Below are positions 12,955-20,829 of a DNA stretch of 21,323 bases, piece by piece. The notes below the pieces were generated by a model. The model saw only the letters and a list, made by a program, of their open reading frames with translations, was not told the DNA's origin and searched no databases. Source of the DNA: Candidatus Poseidoniaceae archaeon (GTDB lineage: Archaea > Thermoplasmatota > Poseidoniia > Poseidoniales > Poseidoniaceae); NCBI GenBank assembly GCA_030741455.1, contig JASLVI010000012.1, positions 1 to 21,323 on the forward strand, given 5' to 3'. Each line of letters begins with the position of its first letter. Positions within the stretch are counted from its first letter, which is position 1. The translations under genes and the position numbers were made by a program.

Positions 12955-14573
12955 GGTAGCGATTGGCCACTCGATGCGAGAAGAAGACCAAGGAAAGGAG
13001 GGCTTGGCCGCCCTGGTCGTGATTTGAATTCAGGGTGGTATTGAACACCAACATAATACGGATGTCCGTCGAGTTCGAAGATTTCACAACGCTGTCCACT
13101 CTCGTCCTTTCCAACGAATTTCAAGCCCGCAGCTTCAATTTGCTCAACAAGATCGGGATTGATTTCGTAACGATGTCGATGCCGCTCGTCGACTGAATCG
13201 CTTCCACCATAGAGTCGCTTTGTGATACAATCATCGACTTGGAAGATGGTTGGTCTTGAACCAAGGCGCATGGTTCCTCCAAGATGTGTCTTCGAAATTT
13301 CAGGCATGAAGATGACGGCAGGGTTCGCAGCATCAGCATCGAATTCGGTTGAAGTTGCATCTTTGATGCCCAGAACATTGCGACAGAATTCAATCGTTGC
13401 AACCTGTAATCCCAGACAAATCCCGAGATATGGTACGTTGTTCTCACGTGCATATTGAGCTGCTAGAACTTTTCCTTCAATCCCACGATCGCCAAAGCCA
13501 CCGGGGACCAAGACGCCGTTTGCACTGCGAAGAAGACTCCATGCTTCGGAATTATTGTCGTCTTCCAAATCACTTGCTTCTATCCAATCAATGTTCAATT
13601 TCCGCTCAACTGCAAGAGCAGCATGTTGCAAAGATTTGATGACAGAGAGATATGCATCAGAAAGGTCCGTATATTTGCCAACCATTGCGATGCTGACTTC
13701 TTCCCTCAATTCATCGAGGCGGTGTGCCATGGTTTTCCATTCATCGAGTAGTCCCGTTTTTTCACAGTCAATGTTGAGGATATCACAGAAACCTTGCTCC
13801 TCGAGCATGAGTGGAACATGGTAGATGTTCGGAACGTCGTGGGTTGAAAACACAGCATTTGGATGAACATGACAAAATGCAGAGAGTTTTTGTCTGGTTT
13901 CATCATTGAGAGGCTGACTTGAACGGCAGACCAGTACATCTGGTGTAATACCAAGACCCATGAGTTCCTTAACGGTATGTTGCGTTGGCTTCGTCTTTTG
14001 TTCACCAACAGGCCCCATCACAGGAACAAGTGATACGTGGACGAACGTGACATTCTCTCGGCCGACACGGAATTGAAACTGACGTAGCGCTTCGAGATAT
14101 GGTGCGCTTTCGATATCTCCAACGGTTCCGCCGAGCTCAATGATGCAGACATCGGGTGTTTCTTCACTTCCGTCTGCTGGACGCTTTGCAACATCGATGA
14201 TCCAATCCTGAACAGCATCGGTGATGTGGGGGATGACTTGGACAGTCTTTCCGAGATAATCGCCACGTCGTTCTGCTTCCAGAACCTTGGAATATATTTT
14301 CCCAGTTGTAAGATTGTTGTCACGAGCGAGATTCAAATCGAGAAATCGTTCATAATTCCCGAGGTCGAGATCAACCTCGCCACCATCATCGAGAACGAAG
14401 ACTTCTCCATGTTCGAATGGACTCATCGTCCCCGCATCACTGTTGAGATATGGATCTATTTTGATGGAGGTGACCCGTAGTCCGGCACTTTTCAGAAGAA
14501 CGCCGATGCTACTTGCTGTAACACCTTTGCCCAGTCCACTGAGCACGCCCCCGCTGACAATTACGTACCTCAA
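12951..14573 (-). CDS. pyrG: CTP synthase
   Basis: PyrG converts UTP, ATP and glutamine to CTP. The synthetase domain begins YVIVSGGVLSGLGKGVTASS, with the P-loop at 13-17, and continues with KIDPYLNSDAGTMSPFEHGE and GGTVGDIES. The glutaminase domain has the nucleophile Cys386 (GICLGLQ) and the His512/Glu514 pair (QYHPEF). I chose the TTG at 14573 because family members start one or two residues before this conserved strand and this gives 540 residues, close to the usual 535-550. In-frame ATGs at 14657 and 14645 would add a 28-residue extension unlike the family. A TATA-like stretch about 40 bases upstream fits this start. The gene is convergent with the COG3199 kinase, the stops overlapping by four bases, and divergent from the threonine dehydrogenase. 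Its product is the feedback inhibitor sensed by PyrI. Confidence 0.95.
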   Translation of the reverse strand: MRYVIVSGGVLSGLGKGVTASSIGVLLKSAGLRVTSIKIDPYLNSDAGTMSPFEHGEVFVLDDGGEVDLDLGNYERFLDLNLARDNNLTTGKIYSKVLEAERRGDYLGKTVQVIPHITDAVQDWIIDVAKRPADGSEETPDVCIIELGGTVGDIESAPYLEALRQFQFRVGRENVTFVHVSLVPVMGPVGEQKTKPTQHTVKELMGLGITPDVLVCRSSQPLNDETRQKLSAFCHVHPNAVFSTHDVPNIYHVPLMLEEQGFCDILNIDCEKTGLLDEWKTMAHRLDELREEVSIAMVGKYTDLSDAYLSVIKSLQHAALAVERKLNIDWIEASDLEDDNNSEAWSLLRSANGVLVPGGFGDRGIEGKVLAAQYARENNVPYLGICLGLQVATIEFCRNVLGIKDATSTEFDADAANPAVIFMPEISKTHLGGTMRLGSRPTIFQVDDCITKRLYGGSDSVDERHRHRYEINPDLVEQIEAAGLKFVGKDESGQRCEIFELDGHPYYVGVQYHPEFKSRPGRPSPPFLGLLLASSGQSLP

Positions 14574-14681
14574 GCCTATCAACGGGATTTCTAGCGGTCG
14601 CGCATACCATATCAATATTGGCCATGAGAATTGACTATGCTTCATCTCTAATTTCAAGTATCGTCAGAATTAGCACGGTTT
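14574..14681. promoter_or_regulatory. Divergent promoter region of pyrG and the threonine dehydrogenase gene
   Basis: The minus strand at 14607-14620 reads CAATATTGATATGG, a TATA-like sequence that would place transcription start about 15 bases before the pyrG TTG. For the plus-strand gene, CTAATTTCAAG near 14648-14658 is about the right distance from ATG 14682 for a leaderless transcript but is a weak match. No other structure was seen. Confidence 0.35.
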
Positions 14682-15638
14682 ATGTCGGGGCTATCTGGTG
14701 ACAAAATTCTGGTCACTGGAGCATTGGGTCAGATTGGCACCGAACTCGTTGAAGCATTGCGAAAGCAACATGGGGTTTCATCCGTCATCGCTTCCGACCT
14801 TCGCTCAGTAGATCAGGTTGGCGAGAGTGAAGGCCCATATCTCAAGCTTGATGTCCTCAATACCGATTCAATCATCGAGGTGTGTAAGAATGAAGGCGTT
14901 GGCACTGTGTATCACTTGGCAGCGTTGCTTTCTGCAACAGGCGAGAAGAACCCAGCGTTATGTCGAAAGGTCAATGTTGGTGGTACAATTTCCGTTTTTG
15001 AAGCAGCTCGACAGTGTTCCATGCGCGTCTTTACGCCTTCATCCATCGCCGTTTTTGGCCCGGATGCACCAAAACATGCTCCGCAAATCACAGACCTCAA
15101 TCCAACGACCGTTTATGGGGAAACCAAGGTGGAGGGGGAGCAACTCGCCAAAGAGTATGAAGAGACGTATGGAATTGACATACGAGGAATTCGATATCCT
15201 GGTTTAATCTCTTACAAGGCACCTGCTGGCGGAGGGACGACAGATTACGCCGTAGAGATTTTCGAAGCAGCGCTCAACAATGGATACTACGATTGCTTTG
15301 TTCGACCCGATACGAGATTGCCGATGCTGTACATGGATGATGCGATTCGAGCAACGTTGATGTTAATGGATGAGCCCAGCGAAAATCTTGGTGCTTCGAA
15401 AGCAGGTTACAACATTGACTGCTTCTCGTTTACTGCGGAAGAATTAGCAAATGCGATTGCGAAAGAAGTGGACGGTTTCAAATGTGATTTCTCCCCAGAT
15501 GTTCGCCAGAACTATGCGGATTCATGGCCAGACTCCATCGATGGTTCTGTTGCAAAAGAAGAATGGAACTGGTCGCCTGAATTTGATCTCGATGCTATGG
15601 TCAAAGCCATGCTGGATGGACTTTCAAACAAGCAATGA
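14682..15638 (+). CDS. tdh: SDR-type L-threonine 3-dehydrogenase
   Basis: This NAD-dependent enzyme should oxidise L-threonine to 2-amino-3-ketobutyrate, the first step of threonine breakdown to glycine. It belongs to the extended short-chain dehydrogenase (UDP-galactose epimerase-like) family and not to the zinc-dependent Tdh family. The Rossmann motif is G13-x-x-G16-x-x-G19 (TGALGQIGTE), catalytic Tyr145 and Lys149 lie in VYGETK, and the nearby serines are in TPSS (118-121). The signature RYPGLISYKAPAGGGTTDYA (171-190) and LPMLYMDDAI identify the threonine dehydrogenase subgroup. At 318 residues the length is as expected. There is no ribosome binding site before ATG 14682, which fits a leaderless transcript. 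It is a single-gene unit ending 20 bases from the convergent HMG-CoA synthase gene. A related sugar epimerase is a less likely alternative. Confidence 0.88.
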   Translation: MSGLSGDKILVTGALGQIGTELVEALRKQHGVSSVIASDLRSVDQVGESEGPYLKLDVLNTDSIIEVCKNEGVGTVYHLAALLSATGEKNPALCRKVNVGGTISVFEAARQCSMRVFTPSSIAVFGPDAPKHAPQITDLNPTTVYGETKVEGEQLAKEYEETYGIDIRGIRYPGLISYKAPAGGGTTDYAVEIFEAALNNGYYDCFVRPDTRLPMLYMDDAIRATLMLMDEPSENLGASKAGYNIDCFSFTAEELANAIAKEVDGFKCDFSPDVRQNYADSWPDSIDGSVAKEEWNWSPEFDLDAMVKAMLDGLSNKQ

Positions 15639-15658
15639 TTCCATTTTGGGATTTGAAA
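15639..15658. other. Twenty-base convergent spacer
   Basis: Only 20 bases separate the stops of the threonine dehydrogenase and HMG-CoA synthase genes. They contain short T-runs in both directions (ATTTTGGGATTTG on plus, TTTCAAATCCC on minus), which could serve as a weak bidirectional archaeal terminator. No hairpin is seen. Confidence 0.35.
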
Positions 15659-17221
15659 TTACTGAGAAATCCACTTGTAGGTGCGTGCGCCTTCGTTTGC
15701 ACCATCTTCACCGATTTCGACAAGTGCAAACTCGCCGCGAGGAGAGACGACGCTCTCTTCTTGCAACCCCTTGTGGAGATTTTCATAGGTGATTTGGTCG
15801 ATGGCAACACGGCCAGCAAGACGTTCAAACAATTGCCATCGAGCGACGACTTCACGCCATTGCGGCGCAACTTTGCCTTCAAACACCTTGGCCTTTGCAC
15901 CCGACCCGTAGCCACACAATCCGAACAATTCGCCTTCAAGGTTAGAATTGTCTTCCAAATCGGACTCAAAGGTTGACATAAGTGCCAAGAAAATCGAACC
16001 CGTGTATTGGTTACCAATGAGGCTTGAAGCACGCTGTCCTTTTTCGATTCGCTCCTTATGGAACTCCATGTATTCTGATGTCTTCGAGATCGCTCGTCGA
16101 TAGCCATCCATTTCTTTCTCCCAGGCCATAATCGCTTCAGGATCGTCAGTTTCAGGCTTCTCGGGTTGTTCGCCAATCTGCTCGATAACGGCAGGCCACA
16201 TTGGTGTGTTCATGCGATCATGTCGAAATACGTCCGGGAACATTCGCTTGGCTTGGAATGCATACGGAAGGTGCATGATAATGCGCGACCATTGTTCTGT
16301 AAACTGTGTGTCAAGTTCAGGATCCCATCGCTTTTGTTTGATTGCACGTTGACTAAAGTTGTGGAAAGCCTGTCGAACCGCTTGTTGGTAACATCGGTTG
16401 GAGAATTGGCCATCGAAAACAGGCTCATCTCGGTGAACACTAACAGATTCTTCTCCATGTGCGAAGATTCCGAGACGTCGAACGGTTGATTCAGGAAGAT
16501 GCTTGACCATTCGATCAACGATTCCCTTCTTGAGTGATTGGCCAGTCTCTTGGGCCAATGTCATCACATTGGAGATGACTGAGCGGAGGCTAACGTTTCG
16601 ACGAGGCTTGAAGAAATCATGCACAGGTGTTGTGGAAACGCCCCAGCAATCTGGAATTTCGAGGAGACGAGGATTCTGGCGAATCAACAGCGCACCACCG
16701 CCCGCACCTTGTGTATATTCTCCACTGGATTCAAGATCATATTTGGCATTATCAGAAAAGATAACGATGCCAATACGATCATCTTCTTCGCTCGAACGAG
16801 CGGCCCAATCGAGTGTGGTGTGAAGTGCATCGACAGCACCGATGCAGGCAAAGGTCATGTCAACAACATCGCAGTTACGGAAACAGTCTTCTCCAAATCT
16901 GTCCTGATAACGTTGCGTAAGCATATCGAGAATGTATGTGGCGGTTGGTTTCGCACCATCCAATGCTGACTCAGTACCCAAATACATTCGACCAATATCT
17001 CGAGGATCGATGCCATTACGATCGATGAGGCGCATCACGGCCATAGCGCCCATCGTTGCTGTATCTTCGTGAACATCGGGGATGGCCATAGCTTCTAGAC
17101 CGAGGCCCTTGTTCAGTTTCCCATAGTCTGCACCACGCATTTCTGCGAAGTCACGCATGTCCATGTATAGGCGAGGAAAATGAATCGCCACATCGTCAAT
17201 CCCAACGTTGACCATGGTCAT
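15659..17221 (-). CDS. mvaS: Hydroxymethylglutaryl-CoA synthase, bacterial/eukaryotic-type
   Basis: This enzyme condenses acetyl-CoA with acetoacetyl-CoA to HMG-CoA, feeding the mevalonate route to archaeal isoprenoid lipids. The family triad is visible as Glu84 (GTESALDG), Cys126 (DMTFACIGAVDA) and His317 (HLPYAF); other conserved pieces are GLGLEAMAI near 39-47, GAGGGALLI (172-180) and HDFFKPR (201-207). The usual CYGGT after the nucleophile is here CIGAV. At 520 residues it is longer than typical archaeal synthases (about 350) and bacterial MvaS (about 385); a charged insertion around 345-375 contributes. The first ATG is at 17221, but a strong TATA box is centred 25 bases upstream of the second ATG (17215), which favours a leaderless start there (518 residues). 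It follows the thermosome gene but has its own promoter. Confidence 0.92.
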   Translation of the reverse strand: MTMVNVGIDDVAIHFPRLYMDMRDFAEMRGADYGKLNKGLGLEAMAIPDVHEDTATMGAMAVMRLIDRNGIDPRDIGRMYLGTESALDGAKPTATYILDMLTQRYQDRFGEDCFRNCDVVDMTFACIGAVDALHTTLDWAARSSEEDDRIGIVIFSDNAKYDLESSGEYTQGAGGGALLIRQNPRLLEIPDCWGVSTTPVHDFFKPRRNVSLRSVISNVMTLAQETGQSLKKGIVDRMVKHLPESTVRRLGIFAHGEESVSVHRDEPVFDGQFSNRCYQQAVRQAFHNFSQRAIKQKRWDPELDTQFTEQWSRIIMHLPYAFQAKRMFPDVFRHDRMNTPMWPAVIEQIGEQPEKPETDDPEAIMAWEKEMDGYRRAISKTSEYMEFHKERIEKGQRASSLIGNQYTGSIFLALMSTFESDLEDNSNLEGELFGLCGYGSGAKAKVFEGKVAPQWREVVARWQLFERLAGRVAIDQITYENLHKGLQEESVVSPRGEFALVEIGEDGANEGARTYKWISQ

Positions 17222-17233
17222 CCGCCGAATTTT

Positions 17234-17245
17234 GTATATTTATAA
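17234..17245 (-). promoter_or_regulatory. TATA box of the HMG-CoA synthase gene
   Basis: The minus strand reads TTATAAATATAC, the best archaeal TATA match in the window. Its centre is about 25 bases upstream of the ATG at 17215 and 19 upstream of the ATG at 17221. The first spacing is canonical, so transcription likely begins at or next to the second ATG, giving a leaderless mRNA. Confidence 0.7.
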
Positions 17246-17255
17246 GGTCGCCAAC

Positions 17256-17260
17256 AAAAA
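17256..17260 (-). terminator. Possible oligo-T terminator after the thermosome gene
   Basis: Minus-strand TTTTT lies 18 bases beyond the thermosome stop codon, within ATCGATTTTTG and just before the HMG-CoA synthase TATA box. Archaeal RNA polymerase can terminate at short T-tracts. The run is only five bases, so this is a weak call. Confidence 0.3.
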
Positions 17261-17277
17261 TCGATTTCTAGAATGAC

Positions 17278-18888
17278 TTATCTGCGGTCTTGAGCAGTTC
17301 CATCGAGTTTAGCTTGTACATCATCAGGAACACTGATTTCTTGTTTCGCCCACAGCACATCATCAATACGGAGTACTGCGATTGTTGCTTCACTTGCACC
17401 AGAAATTGCCTGTTCAAGAACGCGTGAAGGTTCAACAATATTGGACGTTCGCATGTTTTCAGGTTGCCTTGAAACAACGTTCAATCCGATTGAATCATCA
17501 TCTTCCTTCGTTTGTAGTGAAACGATTTCCAACAGTGTGTCAATGGGATCCATTCCAGCATTTTCTGCGAGAACACGTGGAATGGTTTCCAACCCATCAG
17601 CAAAGGCTTCGATAGCGAGTTGTTCACGTCCAGGAACCGTTTCAGCATAGCGACGTAATCGTCGCGCTAACGCAATGTAGGTCGCACCCCCTCCAGGAAT
17701 CAATTGTGGATTCTCTCGTAGTCGACAAGCGACTCCAAGGGCGTCAGCAAAACATCGTTCAACTTCTCCAACGACGGTTTCAGTGCTTCCAGTGGCAACA
17801 AATGTTGCACCACCTTCGTCCGCTTCTAAAATCCAATGATCAACATCGCCCCATCGTACGCATTGACTGGAAATAAACACGCCAATATCGCTTTGTTTGG
17901 CTTGATGGATCGTTGGAACAAGGCGAGCTGCACAACCACGAGCGAGCAATTCCAAATCGCTCTTTGCAACTCGACGGAATGCTTTGATGCCTGCATCAGA
18001 AAGGTGAGCATGCATACTATCGTCGATACCTTCGCGACATGCGAGGAGTTTCACATCAAGATCGATGAGCAACTTCACTTGCTCGATAAGGCGTTGTTGT
18101 TCAGCATCTCGAAACGACTGTAAGACGCTGGTCGAGGTGACATTGAGTTGAACATCGTTGGTTAATGAGCGGAGTTCAAGCCCTCCATCAACGAGAAGAA
18201 TTGAACCGGGTCCGAGGGAGGAAGGCATCTCAACATGTGCTCGCTTCTTTGGAAGTGCAAGTCCGGTGATGAGTTTTGATTCTTCCAGCGAAGGGCCACT
18301 TCTTGTGATGACCTTTACGCGGGTTGGATCAGCAACAACCTTTCCGTTTAATTCCATTGCAATGACTTCTGCCGCTTCAACTGCACATGCAGAGATGGTG
18401 GATTGCATTTTCCGATGAAGTTTCCCCGCCAATGAGGTCATGGTCGCGGATTGGATGTCATCGATTGTGGCTTCAAAACTCAACTCAGGTAGGTGTTCTT
18501 TGCAGTAGGCTTCAGCCATACGGTAGCCACGTGCAATCGTTGCCGGATGAACACCTTGAACAACGAGATGCCAAGCGTTTTGCAACCATTCTGCTGCAAG
18601 GAGAACTGTTGAGGTTGTACCATCGCGAACGGTTTGATCTTGCGCAGCACTCGCAGCGATGAGCATGTGTGCGATGGGATGCTCAACCTTTGCAGATTCA
18701 AGCACGGTGATTCCATCGTTCGTCACCATGCTTCGTCCTTCATCATCGACAAGCAACTTATCCAGGCCCTTTGGTCCGAGCGTTGAGCGAACGGCTCCAG
18801 CAAGCGCCATCGCAGCTTGGATGTTCTTACGAAGAGCATCACGGCCCGTTGTACGGTCCGTCTCTTCAAGGATTGAAGTATCGCTCAT
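17278..18888 (-). CDS. Thermosome (group II chaperonin) subunit
   Basis: Group II chaperonins are double-ring ATP-driven folding machines of the archaeal cytosol. The equatorial signatures are GPKGLDKLL (38-46), TNDG (56-59), RDGTTS (88-93, with Asp89) and the catalytic-type Asp382 in FADALGV. The middle and apical parts match the family (EGIDDSMHAHLSDAGIKAFR, 286-305). The C-terminal RTSNIVEPSRV and AVLRIDDVLWA segments are typical. The length, 536 residues, is normal. Unusual points: the segment usually RGGTEHVVDE reads TGSTETVVGE, and the usual GGGAxE reads GGGATY, so this is a divergent paralogue type. I took ATG 18888; the frame could open at GTG 18912. It follows dnaK after 38 bases and probably shares its transcript. 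Another thermosome subunit may exist elsewhere in the genome. Confidence 0.93.
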   Translation of the reverse strand: MSDTSILEETDRTTGRDALRKNIQAAMALAGAVRSTLGPKGLDKLLVDDEGRSMVTNDGITVLESAKVEHPIAHMLIAASAAQDQTVRDGTTSTVLLAAEWLQNAWHLVVQGVHPATIARGYRMAEAYCKEHLPELSFEATIDDIQSATMTSLAGKLHRKMQSTISACAVEAAEVIAMELNGKVVADPTRVKVITRSGPSLEESKLITGLALPKKRAHVEMPSSLGPGSILLVDGGLELRSLTNDVQLNVTSTSVLQSFRDAEQQRLIEQVKLLIDLDVKLLACREGIDDSMHAHLSDAGIKAFRRVAKSDLELLARGCAARLVPTIHQAKQSDIGVFISSQCVRWGDVDHWILEADEGGATFVATGSTETVVGEVERCFADALGVACRLRENPQLIPGGGATYIALARRLRRYAETVPGREQLAIEAFADGLETIPRVLAENAGMDPIDTLLEIVSLQTKEDDDSIGLNVVSRQPENMRTSNIVEPSRVLEQAISGASEATIAVLRIDDVLWAKQEISVPDDVQAKLDGTAQDRR

Positions 18889-18926
18889 GGCCACACCAAC
18901 GGTGACTTGCACATAAGTGCGATGTT

Positions 18927-20813
18927 TCAGTCTTCTTCATCAACAACTTCGAAGTCAGCATCAACAACATCATCGCTTTCAACGTTGATGTTTCCGTCGC
19001 CCTCATTGTTCTCGGCTTCAGCCATTTCAGCGGCTGCGGCTTCGTACAGCTTTGAGGAGATGGCGTGCATGGACTCTTCAACTTCCTTGACCTTAGCCTG
19101 AATCGCAGCTTCATCCATCGCATCATCATCGACTGGCTTCCCATCCTCATCTTGGACGAGCGCCTCAAGTTCTGTCAATTTCTCACGAACAGGTTCAAGA
19201 TCAGATGCATCGAGTTTGTCTTCGTTCTCATCAAGAGTTCTTCGAGTCTGATAGACGATTTGATCGGCCATGTTTCGAAGTTCGATCTTAGCCTTACGTC
19301 GCTTATCTTCCTCAGCGAATGATTCTGCTTCAGCAATCTTGGCTTGAATTTCGTCTTCGGAAAGGGAGGTTTGGGATTCGATTTTAATCGACTGTTCTTT
19401 GCCAGTTCCCATGTCCTTTGCACTCACGTTGACGATACCGTTCGCATCGATGTCGAACGTGACTTCGACTTGTGGAACGCCACGTGGTGCAGGTGGAATA
19501 TCAGTCAAGTGGAACTGTCCAAGCGTAACGTTGTCTTTGGCGAACTCTCGCTCACCTTGAAGGACGTGAATTTCAACAGCAGGTTGGTTGTCGCTGGCTG
19601 TGGAAAAGATTTCACTACGGCGTGCAGGGATGGTAGTGTTTCGCTCAATCATGGTTGTTGTAACGCCACCGAGCGTCTCAATCCCGAGTGTGAGCGGTGT
19701 AACATCGAGGAGAAGGATGTCGGAAACTTCGTCATCGCCTGCAATGATTCCAGCCTGAAGCGCAGCACCCATAGCGACTGCTTCATCAGGGTTGATGCCC
19801 TTGTAAGGCGCCTTTCCGGTCTCTTTTTCGATGGCAGATTGTACTGCTGGAACACGAGTTGATCCACCGACAAGAATAACCTTGTCAACGTCACCTTTCT
19901 TGACACCAGCGTCTTTCATGGCTTGTCGAGTAGGGGCCATCGTATTCTCGATATGCTTTGCAATGAGGTCTTCAAATCGAGCACGAGACAATGTGATGTC
20001 AAGATGTTCTGGGTTACCATCCTTCATGGTGATGAATGGGAGGTTAATCTGTGAAGATTGGGTGCCAGAAAGTTCAATCTTCGCTTTCTCGGCAGCTTCC
20101 TTGAGTCGACTCATTGCCTGATTGTCCTTTGACAAGTCGATACCGGTTTCACGCTTGAATTCGCTTACAAGCCATTCAATGATACGCTCGTCAAAGTCAT
20201 CGCCACCGAGTAAGTTGTTTCCTGCGGTCGCCTTGACTTCGATTTGTGGTTGTCCATCAACATCGTAGATTTCGAGGATGGAGACATCGAATGTTCCACC
20301 GCCAAGATCGTAGACCAGGATGGTTTGGTCATCGTCTTTGTCTGCTCCGTAGGCAAGTGCAGCAGCGGTAGGCTCGTTGATAATACGAAGAACATCCATG
20401 CCAGCAATACGCCCAGCATCTTTGGTAGCTTTCCGTTGAGCATCCGTGAAGTAAGCAGGACAGGTGATGACCGCTTGCTTAACTTCATGTCCAAGATAGG
20501 CTTCAGCATCCGCCTTCAACTTTTGAAGAATGAAAGCAGAAATTTCCTGAGGAGTATAGGTTGTGCCGTCAATATCGGTCTTCCAATCCGTCCCCATATG
20601 TCGCTTGACAGAAATCATGGTACGGTCTGGATTGGTGACGGCTTGTCGCTTTGCTGTGATGCCAATCAATCGCTCGCCATCTTTGTTGAAAGCGACAACG
20701 GAAGGCGTTGTTCTCGCTCCTTCGGCGTTTGCGATGACAACGGGTTCACCGTTCTCAATGGTGGCTACACAGCTGTTGGTTGTTCCTAGGTCAATTCCGA
20801 TTACTTTACTCAT
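18927..20813 (-). CDS. dnaK: Molecular chaperone DnaK (Hsp70)
   Basis: DnaK binds exposed hydrophobic peptides and releases them through an ATPase cycle with DnaJ and GrpE. The three Hsp70 signatures are present: IGIDLGTTNS (5-14), VYDLGGGTFDVS (167-178) and VILVGGSTRVP. The linker DILLLDVTPLTLGIET leads to the substrate domain, and the tail ends DADFEVVDEED. Between NPDRTMISVKRHMG and YTPQEISAF it lacks the stretch of roughly 24 residues found in Gram-negative DnaK, so it is the short form seen in Gram-positive bacteria and archaea. The start is ATG 20813, nine bases after AAAGGAG; the frame is open further upstream but that region is an overlap artefact. It lies 16 bases after the Hsp20-like gene and 38 before the thermosome gene. 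The length is 628 residues. Archaeal DnaK is generally regarded as acquired from bacteria. Confidence 0.97.
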   Translation of the reverse strand: MSKVIGIDLGTTNSCVATIENGEPVVIANAEGARTTPSVVAFNKDGERLIGITAKRQAVTNPDRTMISVKRHMGTDWKTDIDGTTYTPQEISAFILQKLKADAEAYLGHEVKQAVITCPAYFTDAQRKATKDAGRIAGMDVLRIINEPTAAALAYGADKDDDQTILVYDLGGGTFDVSILEIYDVDGQPQIEVKATAGNNLLGGDDFDERIIEWLVSEFKRETGIDLSKDNQAMSRLKEAAEKAKIELSGTQSSQINLPFITMKDGNPEHLDITLSRARFEDLIAKHIENTMAPTRQAMKDAGVKKGDVDKVILVGGSTRVPAVQSAIEKETGKAPYKGINPDEAVAMGAALQAGIIAGDDEVSDILLLDVTPLTLGIETLGGVTTTMIERNTTIPARRSEIFSTASDNQPAVEIHVLQGEREFAKDNVTLGQFHLTDIPPAPRGVPQVEVTFDIDANGIVNVSAKDMGTGKEQSIKIESQTSLSEDEIQAKIAEAESFAEEDKRRKAKIELRNMADQIVYQTRRTLDENEDKLDASDLEPVREKLTELEALVQDEDGKPVDDDAMDEAAIQAKVKEVEESMHAISSKLYEAAAAEMAEAENNEGDGNINVESDDVVDADFEVVDEED

Positions 20814-20822
20814 ATTTTCCAT

Positions 20823-20829
20823 CTCCTTT
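20823..20829 (-). promoter_or_regulatory. Shine-Dalgarno site of dnaK
   Basis: AAAGGAG begins directly after the TGA of the Hsp20-like gene and ends nine bases before ATG 20813. It decides the dnaK start over the in-frame ATG at 20822, which would leave no room for a ribosome binding site. Confidence 0.65.

Noticed and set aside
14574..14657. 28-residue N-terminal extension of CTP synthase from ATG 14657
   Set aside because: The extension is unlike the family, and the conserved N-terminal strand starts right after the TTG at 14573.
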